Part shown: positions 11,229 to 23,938 of the stretch, piece after piece
Layout: every line of letters begins with the position of its first letter
Numbering within the stretch: the first letter of the stretch is position 1
From: Rhinopomastus cyanomelas
Lineage: Eukaryota; Chordata; Aves; Bucerotiformes; Rhinopomastidae
NCBI GenBank assembly: GCA_013400115.1
Contig: VXBP01004087.1
Location: forward strand, 1-64,000
DNA: 64,000 nt
Direction of reading: 5' to 3'
Position numbers and translations under genes: made by a program
The notes under the pieces: model-generated
What the model saw: only the letters and a program-made list of their open reading frames with translations
What the model was told of the DNA's origin: nothing
The model's database searches: none

Positions 11229-11297
11229 AGGTGCTCATGAGGGAGATTGGACTAGATGATCTTTCAAGGTCCCTTCCAATCCCTAATAATACTATGA
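11229..11297 (+). mobile_element. Very short CR1 3' end
   Basis: Only the terminal hairpin region (GAGATTGGACTAGATGATC, GGTCCCTTCCAATCCCTAAT) and a decayed tail are present. Confidence 0.85.
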
Positions 11298-14200
11298 TCT
11301 TATACTCTGAGGGAGGTACTTTTTTCATGTCTGTGCAGAGTTTCTGGTTCCATTACCTTTGGGAAGAGCTTAGTAATGGCTTTAATGCCTTTTGAAAGTT
11401 TTTCTCCAACACTTTTTTTGGCCTGAGTTTTATACTCAACTTGCTGGAGTTTGTAATTTCTTTCATTTTCTTCAGAAAATATGTCTTCTTGAATTAAGCA
11501 TTTCCTGTGACTCAGCAATTTAATCACGCCCACTTTCTTTTGCATTTTTTGAAGTCTTGAAGCTATTTTTATGTAGTTCCTCTCTTTGAAATTAAGCATA
11601 CAGCTTTGGATTTCTTGGCTTTTATTGCTTCGACAAGGACATTGAACGCAAGTATATTACCATTTCTATGGTGGAGTAGCTATGTGACAGTATTTCGAAT
11701 ACTTTGCCACTCTGTTCAGAATGAATTCTTCTCTCTTTTGTATGTGTTCTAACTAGCTACTTAGTTTTTATTTAGCATCATCTATGCTCACAATAATGGC
11801 TCTCTCCAAGGAATAAATTCAACAGGAGTAGAAATGAAATGCATTAAAAAGATAATTTTAACACTAGCTCATGGAATTTATTCAATGCAATAATATTTGT
11901 TTTATACTCTCTTCAATTTTCAGAATAAATACATCTTGTATTTAAACTTTCTTCTGGAAGCAACAATAAACCTGATGAACATAACACTGGAAAATCCTCC
12001 TTTCAAAAAGCTACAACTATAAAATGCACAAACCCCATAGTTTCTTGTCTTACCTGTATTCCACAGAAGTATATTTTACCTTTATTTTTTTCCAATTTAA
12101 TTTTAAAAACACCCTCTGGGATATTATTTTAAACTTCTTTTGCTGAAGAAGAAATGGTTATACGTGTTTATTAATATGTTTGGAAATCAAACTCTGTCGT
12201 TGCTCCTGCTCACAACCTCTATAAGCATTAACTGCAGAATCCCCAGCAGTCTTGGCTTCTCTTTGGGGTGGACAGTTCCAGTGCTGAGAACGCTCTAATA
12301 CTGGACAGAGCTTTGTACCTGTCATGGTGGGGAAAAGTAAGCACAAAGAGAAAAAAAAATACCTGATCGCCCTTGAAAGAGTGGCACAGCCACTTAAAAC
12401 TGTTGTGGATGGTTTACTTTTGCTGATGCCAGACAAATCTGTTATATATTTAAATGAGTTTTTAACCATCATACAATGAATTAAAGTTCCAACAATCAAT
12501 ATAATTAAGACAATCAATATAATTAAGGCAATCAATGTAATTAAGCCTGAGTGGAATGCCAGCAATCTGAGCAAAAGGGAAAAGGGGAAAGCTCAATTGC
12601 TGTGTAGGCAAGGCATGACGCTGCTAACAGCTAATCTTATCCACTAATAGCGTGGGGGTAGGAAGATGGAGGAGGAGGAGGTGAAGGACTTGAGAAGCCT
12701 TGGAAGAAATTAGTGTAGATAGAAGGTGGATTTTTAGATTTGACTTTGTTTCCTGCCATTTCACTTTATTATTAATTGGAAATAAAATCCGTTTTACCTC
12801 TGTTGGTAATTGGTGAGAGATCTTCCTGTCCGTATCTCAACCCATGAGCTTTTCTGCCTTACTTTCAGCCTTCATCCTTTTAAGGAGAGGAAGTGAGTGT
12901 CTGGGTGTCTCGCAGACAGCCAACGTCATACCAATTATAAAGAGAAAAAAAAAAGGCGAAAGAGAAAGGCATGACTTACAAGGTTACACATGGTTTGAAT
13001 TATATTCAAGATCTGTTTGTGTGAATACACATGTGTCTTATTAAATAAGTTCACACACATTCTGGCTTCATAAATATTCTTTTTTTTTTTACAGGAAGGT
13101 TTTTTCAACTCAGAGATTTAAAGCAGCTACCGAACAGCATCAACGTGTACAATTACATTCCTGGCCATGAACTAGAAACTGTATTTATAAACTTACAGTC
13201 TGCACCACACTTTCATCTCTAAGTACATCATTACGTATGCAGTGCATTATCATATCAGAGAGAAAGGCCATGTTTTTAGACCATGACCCACACACATGTT
13301 ACATGGGAAAATTCCAAATAAGGATTAAAGAAAAGAGAGAAAGTTCTAAAAAACATTCTTGTGCTGCACAGACCACACTATGAATTAAAGAAAGAACCTC
13401 ATCATTTTAAAATCAAGTAGGGAAAAAAAATTCTGTAATCTTCATTACAGCTTTTTATTAAGAACTATAAGAAAGAAAAGATCAATCAACATTTACCTAT
13501 TTTATTATCTGTTTTATTCTTTGCTTTCTGTATTTTCTCATTCATCATCTATTTACTGTCATAGAAAAATATTACTTCAAAGAGTTCACTAAATAGATAA
13601 ACAAAAAAAAACCCCACTATAAACAAACAGCAATTGAGAAATGAAAGGAAGAATTTTCAATGATGTAACTTTTCAAAAAATAAAACCAAAAATTCTTTTT
13701 TTTTTTTTGTTCCCCAAACATACTCCTTTACAGGTCAGTAAAACCACCACTTAACCCAAACTAATTCCGTGTCAGCATTTTATGTTGAATAAAATGTGAA
13801 GGTCTCATACAAATAAATTGGGTTTAGTGTTTAGAAGCACCTAACTTTGAAAGCTTAGCTGTGGTCTATCATCATAATTAGTGTGATAAATCTCAAAAAA
13901 GTATTGCTAAGATTATATATACAGACATACCCATACTGGTACAAAATAATGTATTGAATTTTGCCTTGCTTACACATGCCCCAACATAGCAATGATGTCA
14001 CTATTATGAAGAGAATTTTCAAAAATGCAATTTATACCTTCAAAATCTAAGAGATGGCTGATGACAGATATTCCACAAGGGAAAACATATCAGCCAGAGT
14101 CCAGGATAAACTATGCTAAAATAAAGCAAAGCCTATAGTACGGTTTAAAGCGGGACATTGATCTTCTAAGTGTCATTAGATGTAGCAAGAAAGATGTGTT

Positions 14201-15139
14201 TTGCGTTCTTCCACTATCACATTAGAATATAAATTAAATCTGATCTATCGACTTGTTAATACTGTAATTAGCCGTTTTGATTTGGCTTGCTTTTTTCTAA
14301 AAAGCAACAACAGACTTGATAAGACATTACATCGTCTTAGCTCTCGGTGTAAGTTCATGTTAATTCCTTTCGAGAGAGAAACTGGCGAAAGTAAAATCTA
14401 TTATTAGAAGTCAATACACGCAAGAAACTGGTTATCTGCTCTTACAGTAAGATCTATCAAAATGACGTGGTTCTCAGAACTGCTGAGAATGTGCTGGTAT
14501 TCTGACTCCACTGGGAGTGAAGTGTGCTCAGTATCTTTGAAGAGTAAGTAATTTGAAATTGATCTGGAAGTCTAATAATGTTTAATAGAACTCTTTAAAC
14601 TGAATTCTACAGTAAAAACTTGCAAGTATGAAGAAAAACATCTGGGAGTGGGGTGCAGAAAAGAGTGGAAAATTGATTGTACTGAAAGACGCACTTTTAT
14701 TCATAGTTTCTTTTCTTTGTATCCTGTCCCTATTCACTTCATATCAACAGATATATGCCAGTTTCACTGTTTGACATAATAGAATAGCATGGCATGGAGA
14801 ATGATATTTGAGAAGAGAAATTCATGTTTTTCTGTTTTAAATTATCAAGGACTGCTTTTCTTTTGCAAATATGTATTATTACACATTTTAACCCCTCTCT
14901 TCAATAGCAACAGATCCCCTGTTATTACAAGCAAGAATTCAGTATTTCCGAGCCAGGTTTTTAGAAAAGAAAACCGTTAGAAACTCCCACACGAAATTAC
15001 AAAAGAAGTAGGAACACATGACCCCAGTCTAAAGGTTCTGTTGCTAGTATTTATGTAACGTTGTCCTTCTGTGGATCTAAGATATTATTTTTTAGTTATT
15101 TCTTCCACTGGAAAGACCCACATTTTAAGTAAACCAAGA
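11298..15139. other. 3.8 kb unique sequence, no gene seen
   Basis: AT-rich throughout. It contains the 18-bp tandem repeat at 12493-12546, poly-T runs near 13080 and 13697, and a purine-rich GGAGGAGGAGG stretch near 12670. The minus-strand ORF at 12158-12574 is produced partly by the tandem repeat and the one at 11300-11599 has no recognisable motif. Confidence 0.5.
12493..12546. repeat. 18-bp tandem repeat, three copies
   Basis: CAATCAATATAATTAAGA, then the same with a final G, then CAATCAATGTAATTAAGC. Near-identity suggests recent slippage or expansion. Confidence 0.92.
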
Positions 15140-15286
15140 ATCTGGACATGTTCCTCTGTGACTTGGTCTAGGTGATCCTGTTGTGGCAGGAGGATTGGAC
15201 TAGATGAGCTTTCAAGGTCCCTTCCAATCCCTAAGGTTCTATGATTGTGTGATTCTGTGTAATTACTAGTGATTTAAGATTTTCTG
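15140..15286 (+). mobile_element. Short CR1 3' end followed by a 27-nt extra 3' sequence
   Basis: About 120 bases of CR1 3' end (from GGACATGTTCCTCTGTGACT to ATTGTGTGATTCTGTG) are followed at 15260-15286 by 27 bases beginning TAATTACTAGTGATTTAAG. These 27 bases occur identically, in inverse orientation, beyond the tail of the CR1 at 33634-33781. Beyond base 15286 and before 15140 the two loci differ. Read-through (3' transduction) or a distinct small family is suggested. Confidence 0.85.
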
Positions 15287-17352
15287 TGAAAGAAATACTT
15301 GTGAAGAATACTTCTTTATTCACTGCTTGGTCATGACACGTTTTTCATTATTGTATTGGTTTTAGTTGTGATTGTGTAAAGATAAAATTTCTCACAGGCT
15401 TTGATTATATGACACACAGTAATGCACTTTGGCTACTTAATGTCTCACATTATCTCTTTCACCGTATAGGATTTACAGCAACTTCTCTGCTGCTGTTTCT
15501 GTCTTATTCCTGGTGTTCTGTGATCTTTCATGTGATCCTTCTTATCCACTCATTTTAGATGATTACACAGTTTCCAGCTTTGATCTGTGCAAGCTGCAAT
15601 TGGACTGAGTTGCTTGATGTTAACTCTTCTCTGAGGCAGATTTTCTAAAACACTTGTCCAAACATTTGCTATTTCTTTTTAAAATGAAAGCATTTGAATG
15701 CAGGTGCTGTAGCAGAAAAACAACTATCATAATGATTTCAAAATGATATCTCTTCAGCTTGTGAAATAGCAAACGGCTTTGCTGTTCAAGCTTTCTTTTT
15801 CCTGCTGAGCAACCTTTCTCACACTGTCCCTTGCAAAGCCTCCTTTTGCTTCACACAAAAAACAAAAATTCATTCTTAGGATACAAGAAGCTAACATGTT
15901 TGCTAAGAGTAAACTGCTGTTTACTGCTTCTTTCTGACAATGTTTGACAGTAACACCAGTGAGCTTGAGAGAATCGTGTTCAGTATTTACATAGACGTAG
16001 AATACATAAAGTTCTGGCTCTGTCTCTGTTCCGTCAGGGTGTGCATAGTCATTTTGTTTGACAAGTCATAATCCTTTCATAGATCAAAAACCCTAGTGCC
16101 GCTGAGAAAAGCATTACCTTATATTACACCAGAAAGCAAAGTGCTCGGTATTTCTTAAATGCAATAGTTTATTTTAATTATCACATTGGCTGTTCTTGTA
16201 CAAGTCCAGGAGAAGACGAAATGTATACATCCACCAACCAAAAGCTTACACTATAAATATGTTTGCTGCAATGCACCAGCAAAGCAATTCTGACAACTGC
16301 AACACATGGTGGTTCATTAACATATCCCTCTGGGCATTTTGACCTTGTTCCCAGACTTACAAAAACTGGAGGCCCACAGGTTGTCTTTAGAAAACCTCCC
16401 AGTTATTCATGTCACAGAGGTGGCTGTTATGCAGCTGTTTGTCCATCGAGGGGCACAATTGAAAACGGAAGCAGCAGCATCTTGTCTAGGAAGAGCTCAG
16501 AAGCCAAGACAATACGTTTTTCCCAAATTAGTCTTCTTTTCCTCACTTGACTGATCCCATCTTATCACTACTTTTCAGCACTACGGCCTAGATCTCAGAT
16601 TCCTTAACAACTATTTGAAGAAAAACTGATCTTTTAATCTAAACCCAGTTAGCAAATTGAAATAAGAGACTTTCTAGCCTCCCAGTTTTAAGACTGAAAT
16701 AAACAAATGACGATGGATATGTCACTCCAACTATATTAATATGGAGAAAAGCATTGTTTAAAACTATCTTAATTTCTATGGCTGTAGAAGTCTCTTTCTC
16801 TATTGCTTTCTGTGCTGCTTTCCAGATCGGCAAGTCTGATAGACTTCAAAGTGTTCCTGCCAAAATGATAGAGAAAAAGAAAAACAGAGGCCAAAACACT
16901 TTCACTTCTGCAGAATAAAGTGCATACATCTTATTTGAAGACAATCTCTGTAGTGTTATCTTCTATTTTGTGGAGAGTACCTGGGTAAAAGATCTGTGCC
17001 TTATCATATGCATGGCCTTCCTTAGCGCATGTTTCTGAGCAGCAGGCATTATCATTTTCAAAGTCGCTTTAAAAGTACAAAACATTTCAGGAAGAGCAAG
17101 ATCCCGCCACCTTATCTGTGTTGTCTGACACTTCTTCCCTTGGGAGAACCTATAACCGTGGGAATTAATAAATGAATAAGATTTAATAGCTACACCCCGT
17201 GTTTTTTGGGGGTGTGGGTAAATCAACAGTGTGCTTAGGCATTTTACATAAATGCCTTTAAAATTTAAAAATATCCAATACTTAGAAATACTACTGTATA
17301 AGGAATAGTTATATAAAGACAAGTGAAGTATATTTGGCAGTACTTCACCTGG
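15287..17352. other. 2.1 kb unique sequence, no gene seen
   Basis: The short overlapping ORFs at 16263-16554 lie in slightly GC-richer DNA but show no motif, and no splice-bounded exon could be argued. Confidence 0.5.
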
Positions 17353-17457
17353 ACTGTGTGACTTGATCTAGGTGATCCCGCTCTGGCAGGAGAATTGGAC
17401 TAGATGATCTTTCGAGGTCCCTTCCAATCTCTAAGGTTCTGTGATTCTGTGATTCTT
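17353..17457 (+). mobile_element. Short CR1 3' end (about 100 nt)
   Basis: It begins at TGTGTGACTTGATCTAGG and runs through the hairpin region to ATTCTGTGATTC. An 8-bp inverted repeat (GTGAAGTA/TACTTCAC) lies immediately upstream at 17323-17348. Confidence 0.9.
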
Positions 17458-18977
17458 AATGTGTGTTACAGAACTGTTCTAGAAAGTCAGATCAGTGGAT
17501 ACTGCAGAACACTGCTCTAACTCTGTGATCCTTACCGAGCAAGGCTTCACAGAGCCTTAAGCATAGCCTTTGTATTTGCCTCATCCACAAGATATATAAG
17601 CTTAGTGGTATTTATCAGATCATCACCAGAGAGCTAGACCTGGTTTTGTCGTAACACAGCTCATCTAGACTTTTTCTCCCAGTTATTCTCCTCCTCTGCC
17701 TTCCCAAGTGCATATGCATGACTTTTCCGTGCAGCATGCAGTTACATTCAGACACTTCTAACTTTAAAGGAAAAATGAGCATGGTCTTTGCAACTCTCCT
17801 TCTATGCAGTTCAGCTACTGGTTCTAAATATGTCCTATTATCCCTAGATGTCCACATACCCATTGCTACTTGCTTTGTGATGTATGACTGGTGGAAGGAG
17901 TTGGAAAACAAAAAGTTTATTTGTGCTTGTTAAAATGCAAAACAACGGAAAATGTAAATAAGTCCTTTGTTTAAAGTGCTCAGGTAAAGAACTGAAAACT
18001 CCATGAACAGTGAGAACTGTGAAAAAAATGAAGGCAAAAACCATGGAATAAAAGGGCTGGTCTGTTTTTTTTTCTTCTGAGAATACTTTGTGTCTCCCAA
18101 GCAGGAGGCAGAAGCAGGTAGGCATGGTCAGATTTAGTCTTTTCATCACAGCACTATGTCCTGCCTTCCTGAGGCAACCCTGCAGGAGCGGTCGTCTGGC
18201 TCATTGAAAGGGAAGGGATAGGAGGCTCTCTGGGACAAATTGGAAGTAGCAGACACTACTGCACTTGCAGAACAATTGCAATGCTAAAGAAAAGCTTGGG
18301 AGTCTCTTCAGAAGGTCTTATACAACCAAGCAAATTTTGAGTCACACAACCAGCACAGGACAACCATATGCACATTACAGAGGGGTTCAGATATTTGGGG
18401 GGAAGGCTGGACACTTCTAGGATTGACCTGATGTGCATCCATTGCTTTCTCTCTCTCTGAAGAGCAGTCCTTGGAGGATATACAGACCACCTGGTACATG
18501 TGAATGGTCTGCTCTAGTAAACACTGTCCTAGATGAGTCCTTGTGTGAAGTGGCTGTATGGCATCTTGCACTGTGCTGTTGGCCACATGTTGCAAGACCA
18601 CAATGGAAGAGAAAAAGAGAGAAAGCTGCTGGTGAATGGAGAGTGAATAGGCAGGAAAAATGTCTAAAACCAGTCTGGCTCACTTGGTTTGACATTTCTC
18701 TGCCTACACCTTCACACAAGGTGGCTGCAGACAATGCTGGTATTATTTAATGCTGGGCCTTCTGCTGTTGTGGGAGGCATGATTGGAAATGACACATACA
18801 ATGGACCCAGGAATGCAAGCCCTGGGAATCTTTTTTATTTATGTCTACAGTTTGGAACCTTTAAACATTTGATTTAGGGCATTAGGGCACTAAAAATGCA
18901 ATATATTTTCACCTTTTTTCCCCTGCAAATTTCCTTATCACACAGAGAAGCATTTGTAATAAAACATTATTATAACA
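17458..18977. other. 1.5 kb unique sequence
   Basis: About 18400-18800 is somewhat GC-richer and gives overlapping ORFs on both strands (18417-18734 minus, 18433-18750 plus). None shows a recognisable domain or splice structure, so no gene is called. Confidence 0.45.
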
Positions 18978-19056
18978 GGTTGGATGAGGCTCAGAGCAAC
19001 CTGATCTGGTGAACCCGTTGAAGATGTCCCTACTCATTGCGGGGGGGAGTTGCAGT
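18978..19056 (+). mobile_element. Older CR1 3'-end fragment
   Basis: GGTTGGATGAGGCTCAGAGC, CAACCTGATCTGGTG and ATGTCCCTACTCATTGC match the 3' region of an older CR1 subfamily. The end is decayed into a G-run. Confidence 0.75.
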
Positions 19057-19094
19057 GTCTGATAGTTAATTTCCACCTCAAGCCATTCACAGCA

Positions 19095-19150
19095 CCACTA
19101 TGGTTGTAAAAGACCTCTAAGATCATCAAGTCAAATCTTCAACTCAAAAA
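19095..19150 (-). mobile_element. Short antisense CR1 3' remnant
   Basis: TATGGTTGTAAAAGACCTC and AAGATCATCAAGTC resemble the reverse complement of an old CR1 3' end. Confidence 0.55.
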
Positions 19151-19205
19151 CTCCAATACCACTAGACTAGTCCTGTGAATCTAAAATATTAATACTTTGT
19201 AATTA

Positions 19206-19437
19206 TCACAAAATCACAGAATATTAGGAATCAGAAGGGACCTCAAAAGATCATCCAGTCCAATCCACCCACTACAGCAGGATCACCTAGACCAAGTGGC
19301 ACAGGGTCATATCCAGGTGGGTTTTAAGTATCTCCAAAGAAGGAAACTCCACAACCTCTCTGAGCAGCCTCGTCCAGTGCTCTGTCACCCTCATAATGAA
19401 GAAGTTCCTTCTCATATTTATGTGGAACCTCCTAATT
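19206..19437 (-). mobile_element. CR1 LINE 3' end, antisense
   Basis: Starts with ATCACAGAATATTAGGAATC (tail and hairpin region) and extends into the sequence encoding the ORF2 C-terminus, ending at TTATGTGGAACCTCC. Confidence 0.92.
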
Positions 19438-20235
19438 ATTGTTATCTTATGAAATTAATATATCAAAGAAGTGTACAAGAGCTTAAGAACATCTGAGAGA
19501 CAAAAGCTGTTCTGAATGGAACCAGGTAGAAATGCAATTTTCCTTTCCTTTACCAAATGCTTCTTAATATGCCATAAGCCAATAATAATCATCTCACGAG
19601 GACTGCTGTAGCAAGAAAAAAATGCGTTACCTCATTCCACTTTACCTGGAATACATTAACTTGAAAAATATCATTTAATAATTGCTAATCTTTTAATGCA
19701 ATTTCCTGACTTGATACATAGTTCCTCTTGTCTATTACCAAAAGGAAAAAAAAACCCACAAGAATGTATGAATGCTTCATTTGTTTATCTGATGCTGTCT
19801 TATTTTCAATACTTATTAAATATTTTCCCACTTTTGAGTAGATAATTGTTTATTCTGTTTGAATATAGTATGCAAGCACATGTGAAATATAGTACATAAA
19901 CATAGTTAACAGTCTGATTCAATCAAACCATTTTGAAAAATCAATTAAGAGTCAGATGTGAATTAATTAACCTTTCATCTATCAAAAGCATGGGAAAATG
20001 GAGAAATGTGAAAGTAATCTAGTTGCTGTTCACATTTTACAGCATTCCATAAGACTGTGAACTATTACAATAACTATATCCTCATTATAATGTCTGATAT
20101 TTTTAATTATGTTGATAATAATTTCCATAATTGTTTACATTTAATGTGAAGGAAAATAGAAAAATAATATACTATAATTATGTTATATATACTATGTATT
20201 TATACAATATTTTATTATACATATACAGTGTTATA
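19438..20235. other. AT-rich unique sequence
   Basis: No gene seen. About 20140-20235 is almost entirely A and T with TATA repeats. Confidence 0.55.
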
Positions 20236-20459
20236 TTATATCTGAGAAGGAACTTCTTCACTATGAGGGTGATGGAGAACTGAAACAGACTTCCCAGGGG
20301 TGTTGTGGAGTCTCCTTCCCTGGAGATGTTTAAAACATGTCTGGATATGTTCCTGTGTGACTTGATCTAGGTGATCCGGCTGTGGCAGGGGGATTGGACT
20401 AGATGATCTTTTGAGGTCCCTTCCAATCCCTGATGTTCTGTGATTCTGTGGTTCTATAC
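20236..20459 (+). mobile_element. CR1 LINE 3' end
   Basis: Starts at CTGAGAAGGAACTTCTTCAC and ends in GTTCTGTGATTCTGTGGTTC; reads the C-terminal ORF2 region with small lesions. Confidence 0.92.
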
Positions 20460-20550
20460 AAAATAGGAAAATAGTAAACAAAGGATTGTGACAAAACTAT
20501 AAATAAATCATCACTTTCTAGCCCTCTACTACAGGTGTTTGAGAAAAGAC

Positions 20551-20655
20551 ATCTGTGGGGTCCAGTTCGGGGCCCCTCAGTTCCAGAAGGGGACAGAACT
20601 GCTGAAGACAGTCCAGCACAGAGTCACAAAGAAGATGGAGTGGAGTATCTCACCA
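20551..20655 (+). mobile_element. CR1 internal fragment
   Basis: GTCCAGTTCGGGGCCCCTC and CAGTCCAGCACAGAGTCAC come from the ORF2 region encoding QFGAPQFQKGTELL-like residues. It lacks a 3' end and is followed at once by another CR1 piece. Confidence 0.8.
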
Positions 20656-21022
20656 TAGTACCTTGAGTAATGTGTTCAGTTTTGGGCCCCCCAGTTTAAG
20701 AGGGATGGGGATCTGCTGGAGAGGGTCCAGCGGAGGGCTATGAGGATGATTAGGGGACAGGAGGCCATGGCTTANCCCAAAGATAGGACAAGGGGAAATG
20801 GATGTGAGCTGGAAAGTAGCAGGTTCTACATCAGTATGAGAAGGAACTTCTTCACGGTGAGGGTGACTGAGCACAGAGAGGTTGTGGAGTCTCCTTCTCT
20901 GGAGATGTTTACAACTTGCCTGGACATGCTCCTGTGATAGTTGATCCTGCTGCAGCAAGGGGGTTGGACTGCATGATCTTTTGAAGTCGCTTACAATCCC
21001 TAATATTCTGTGATTCTGTGAA
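20656..21022 (+). mobile_element. CR1 LINE chimera joined at a single N
   Basis: The left part (to 20774) matches an ORF2 segment (FGPPSLRGMGICWRGSSG frame region) with a subfamily-specific GAGGATGATTAGGGGACAGG. After the N at 20775 the sequence continues as RTRGNGCELESSRFYISMRR through to an ATTCTGTGATTCTGTG tail. The region that should lie between is missing, so the N may mark an artificial join. Confidence 0.85.
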
Positions 21023-22904
21023 GACATCCAGTGACAACACTAGTTTACAAATCCTTCTCCTTTCATGGCAATAACAATTTCATGATACTACTTTACCAAT
21101 AAACAGATCTAGATTAAAAAATCCACAGAAAACCAGGCTCAGCCCCATCTATGCAGATTATAACTGATTGTTTGAAATGCCTGGTCAGGAATGGTGACTC
21201 AAGCCTGATGGAGATTTGAGCAGACCTGCCTGACAAGCCATTGTACTATGAAATTGTCTTATGGTCCTGCAAAAAACAAGACGACTATTGTTGCCCTGTA
21301 AATGGCTACTATGATGTTTAATGCCCAATAACACTTGATAAGCAGAAAGAAAATCAATTGATTAGCAATTTCATACTGCAGTTATTTGCTGACTTTTAAT
21401 ATTAGCATTGCTGCTGAAGCTGAGTTGGGCAAAAATTGATGTGGTGGCAGAAAGGCTACAGTTTATTCCTGCCTCCTTTAAACTATGTATCTGCATGAAA
21501 AGGAGAAAGAGGAAATCTGAATGCAAGTAATTTCTTACAGAATCACGTGAAGGGAATAAAAAGGAACTTTTAAATGGAATACACTCTGCGATTGTAGAGA
21601 GGTACAGAAAAACTGAACTTTCAATTCATAGTTCTTCTGAGGCCTTCCTAGCTAAATTCACATAAATTGTTTTAGAGAGGAGAAAAAAAAATATTTAAAA
21701 GTCTGCGATAGTCAGGCGGAGGAGCATAATCCAGTCAAATATAAAAGGTTGTCTAGTAATGGTCAGAATTTGTAGAACACTCCACAAGAAAGACCTTAGA
21801 AAGGACAAAGTGAATTCCAGACAGATCTGACTACACAAAACTTGGCCATATAACTGTGCATAGGAAATTGCCTTCATGGGAAGCCAGGGTAGTAAATTGA
21901 AGCAAGTGTCCCCTTACAAGAAGCTAGAATTCAGTAGTCTGTGGAAGCAAGTTAAAAAGCAATTTACTAAGAGAAGCAGAAACAGCCTGAGATGTAATTT
22001 GCAGAGTAATATTGAAAGAGTATTATTATCATTGAAGGAAATACAAACATAAAGTGACTTGTGGCCAATAAAGTAGTGAGATACTCAACAACTGGCTAAT
22101 CTTTCTCATTATTTCCCCATGTATTTCATTTGAGTACATGTACCAAAGACATGAGAATTGGAATACCATAAGGATTCTATGATACAATATTAATTATACA
22201 GTAATGAGTGTTTCTGGGAACATTAAAGAACCCAGAACTGCTGCATTCAAGATAGCACTGTTTGCTCGTGGAGAAGTATTATGAACCACAACAAAATTAC
22301 CGGGCTGACATGTCTAACACCACGATTTAAAAGGCTTTGCCAGTATTTTTACACCGTGTTAAAAAAACATATCAGAGTTCCAGAATCAACAAATCTTTGT
22401 GCAAACTGGCCAGTATTTGTCCATCCCTGGCAACTGTTTGTCATCAAACATGTATCTGCAAACTGCGCTAAGGAAGCATTTCTCCACACGTCCTCATGTG
22501 TGAAAAAATCTGTTTTAACACTTATATACAATTGAAATTGGACTGGATCACTCCACCAGCTTCACCAGGCTCTCAGTGTGAAATTCAGTACCAACTACGC
22601 TCAGGAATGTCCATAAACAGTTACCATTGCAACTGATATTTTTGTTTAATTGAGACTACTCTGTAATCAATACATCTTGGAATGGTATTGCTTTAGCTTT
22701 CTCAAGTAGCTTCATAATAAACTTTAAAAATTAATTTCTCTTATACTACTCTTCTATACTATTTTCTTTAAAAAGAGAATGAAAATACTGTGGAAATGAA
22801 TTTGGTCACATCAGTTGTTCACATTGTGATCAATTCATTCTTTTCCACTCAGTTTTCTTGCTTGTCAGATAGCGATATCATCCAGAAATTTAATCTTCTT
22901 AAAA

Positions 22905-22980
22905 AAAGAATAAAGAATAAATAAAAATAAGAATAAATATAAGAATATAAATAAATATCAGAATAAATAAAATAAATTGA
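22905..22980. repeat. AATAA-rich simple repeat
   Basis: Irregular repeats of AATAAATA, AAGAATAA and similar units, nearly free of C and G. Confidence 0.85.
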
Positions 22981-23888
22981 GCATCAAATAACTGAGTCTC
23001 CCTTTTCCATAGGAAATTAATTGCAATAATTATGTGCTATTCGTGTAAAGCAAAAAAACCCCACAAAACCCAAAAACCCACTTTTTTTTTTTACCTGTTC
23101 ATGTCTATTATGGTTAAATTGCCACCACACTCTGTTTTAAGCAGTGAACTTTGATTTTGTTAACAGCATCTTATATTACATCAAGATAAGATCTAGATCT
23201 TAAAATCCTACGTGAAACTGTCTCATCTACGACCAAATAAAATATAAATCATTATATTGTGGGAAAATTTGGACTTTTGGTGCTGCTTGAATTTTTCTGT
23301 GTAGTGATTCCTCTGGATTTTTTTCCCTTTCTTTTCTAATAATGCATTTGAAGTGATGAAATTGCTGACTTGAGAGATGACAGCGTGAACAATGACTGCT
23401 GTCAAAGAAAGAATACCTTTTATCTCCACCTTCTGAAATATAAAAGCAGAGGCAGTCAGCAAATAGTTGATTTTTTTAATGACCTTCCAATTACCTTTCT
23501 ACTTAGTTCTGTTTTTGTTTCACAAAAAGAAGCCAATGTGTTTTTGTCACAATCTTTTTAGGGTTTTTTTTTTCCTAATGAAAGATATATTGTTTCTGGT
23601 GTACAAAATAACCTTTGAATTTAACTTCCCAGTGGTAGACAATATGCTCCTCAGACTTCTGCATAATGAGCATCCAAACTCTGGATCGGGAAGAAATAAA
23701 AATTTTGTCTTTCACAAAAATTAGAAAAAGTAACAGAAATGAAAAGTTTTAGCACTGACAAAAGTAAACAAAACCCACACAATTTTTACAGACATACAGG
23801 CAGGTAGAAATTCCTGGGTAAATATGATTTTCAAGGTTGAAAGCCAGACAAATTTAATCACAGCAAATACCCAGATAAAGACACCATT

Positions 23889-23938
23889 GAAAGGTCAATG
23901 TGAGGTTACTTAAGAAAGGTGAATGTGAGGTTACTTAA
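23889..23938. repeat. 25-bp tandem duplication
   Basis: GAAAGGTCAATGTGAGG plus TTACTTAA is repeated immediately with one C-to-G difference, indicating a recent duplication. Confidence 0.93.

Noticed and set aside
10756..11259. 167-codon ORF
   Set aside because: It reads antisense CR1 followed by AT low-complexity DNA; composition explains the absence of stops.
18417..18750. Overlapping ORFs of about 105 codons on both strands
   Set aside because: Opposed frames over the same bases in a locally GC-richer patch, with no known motif on either strand.
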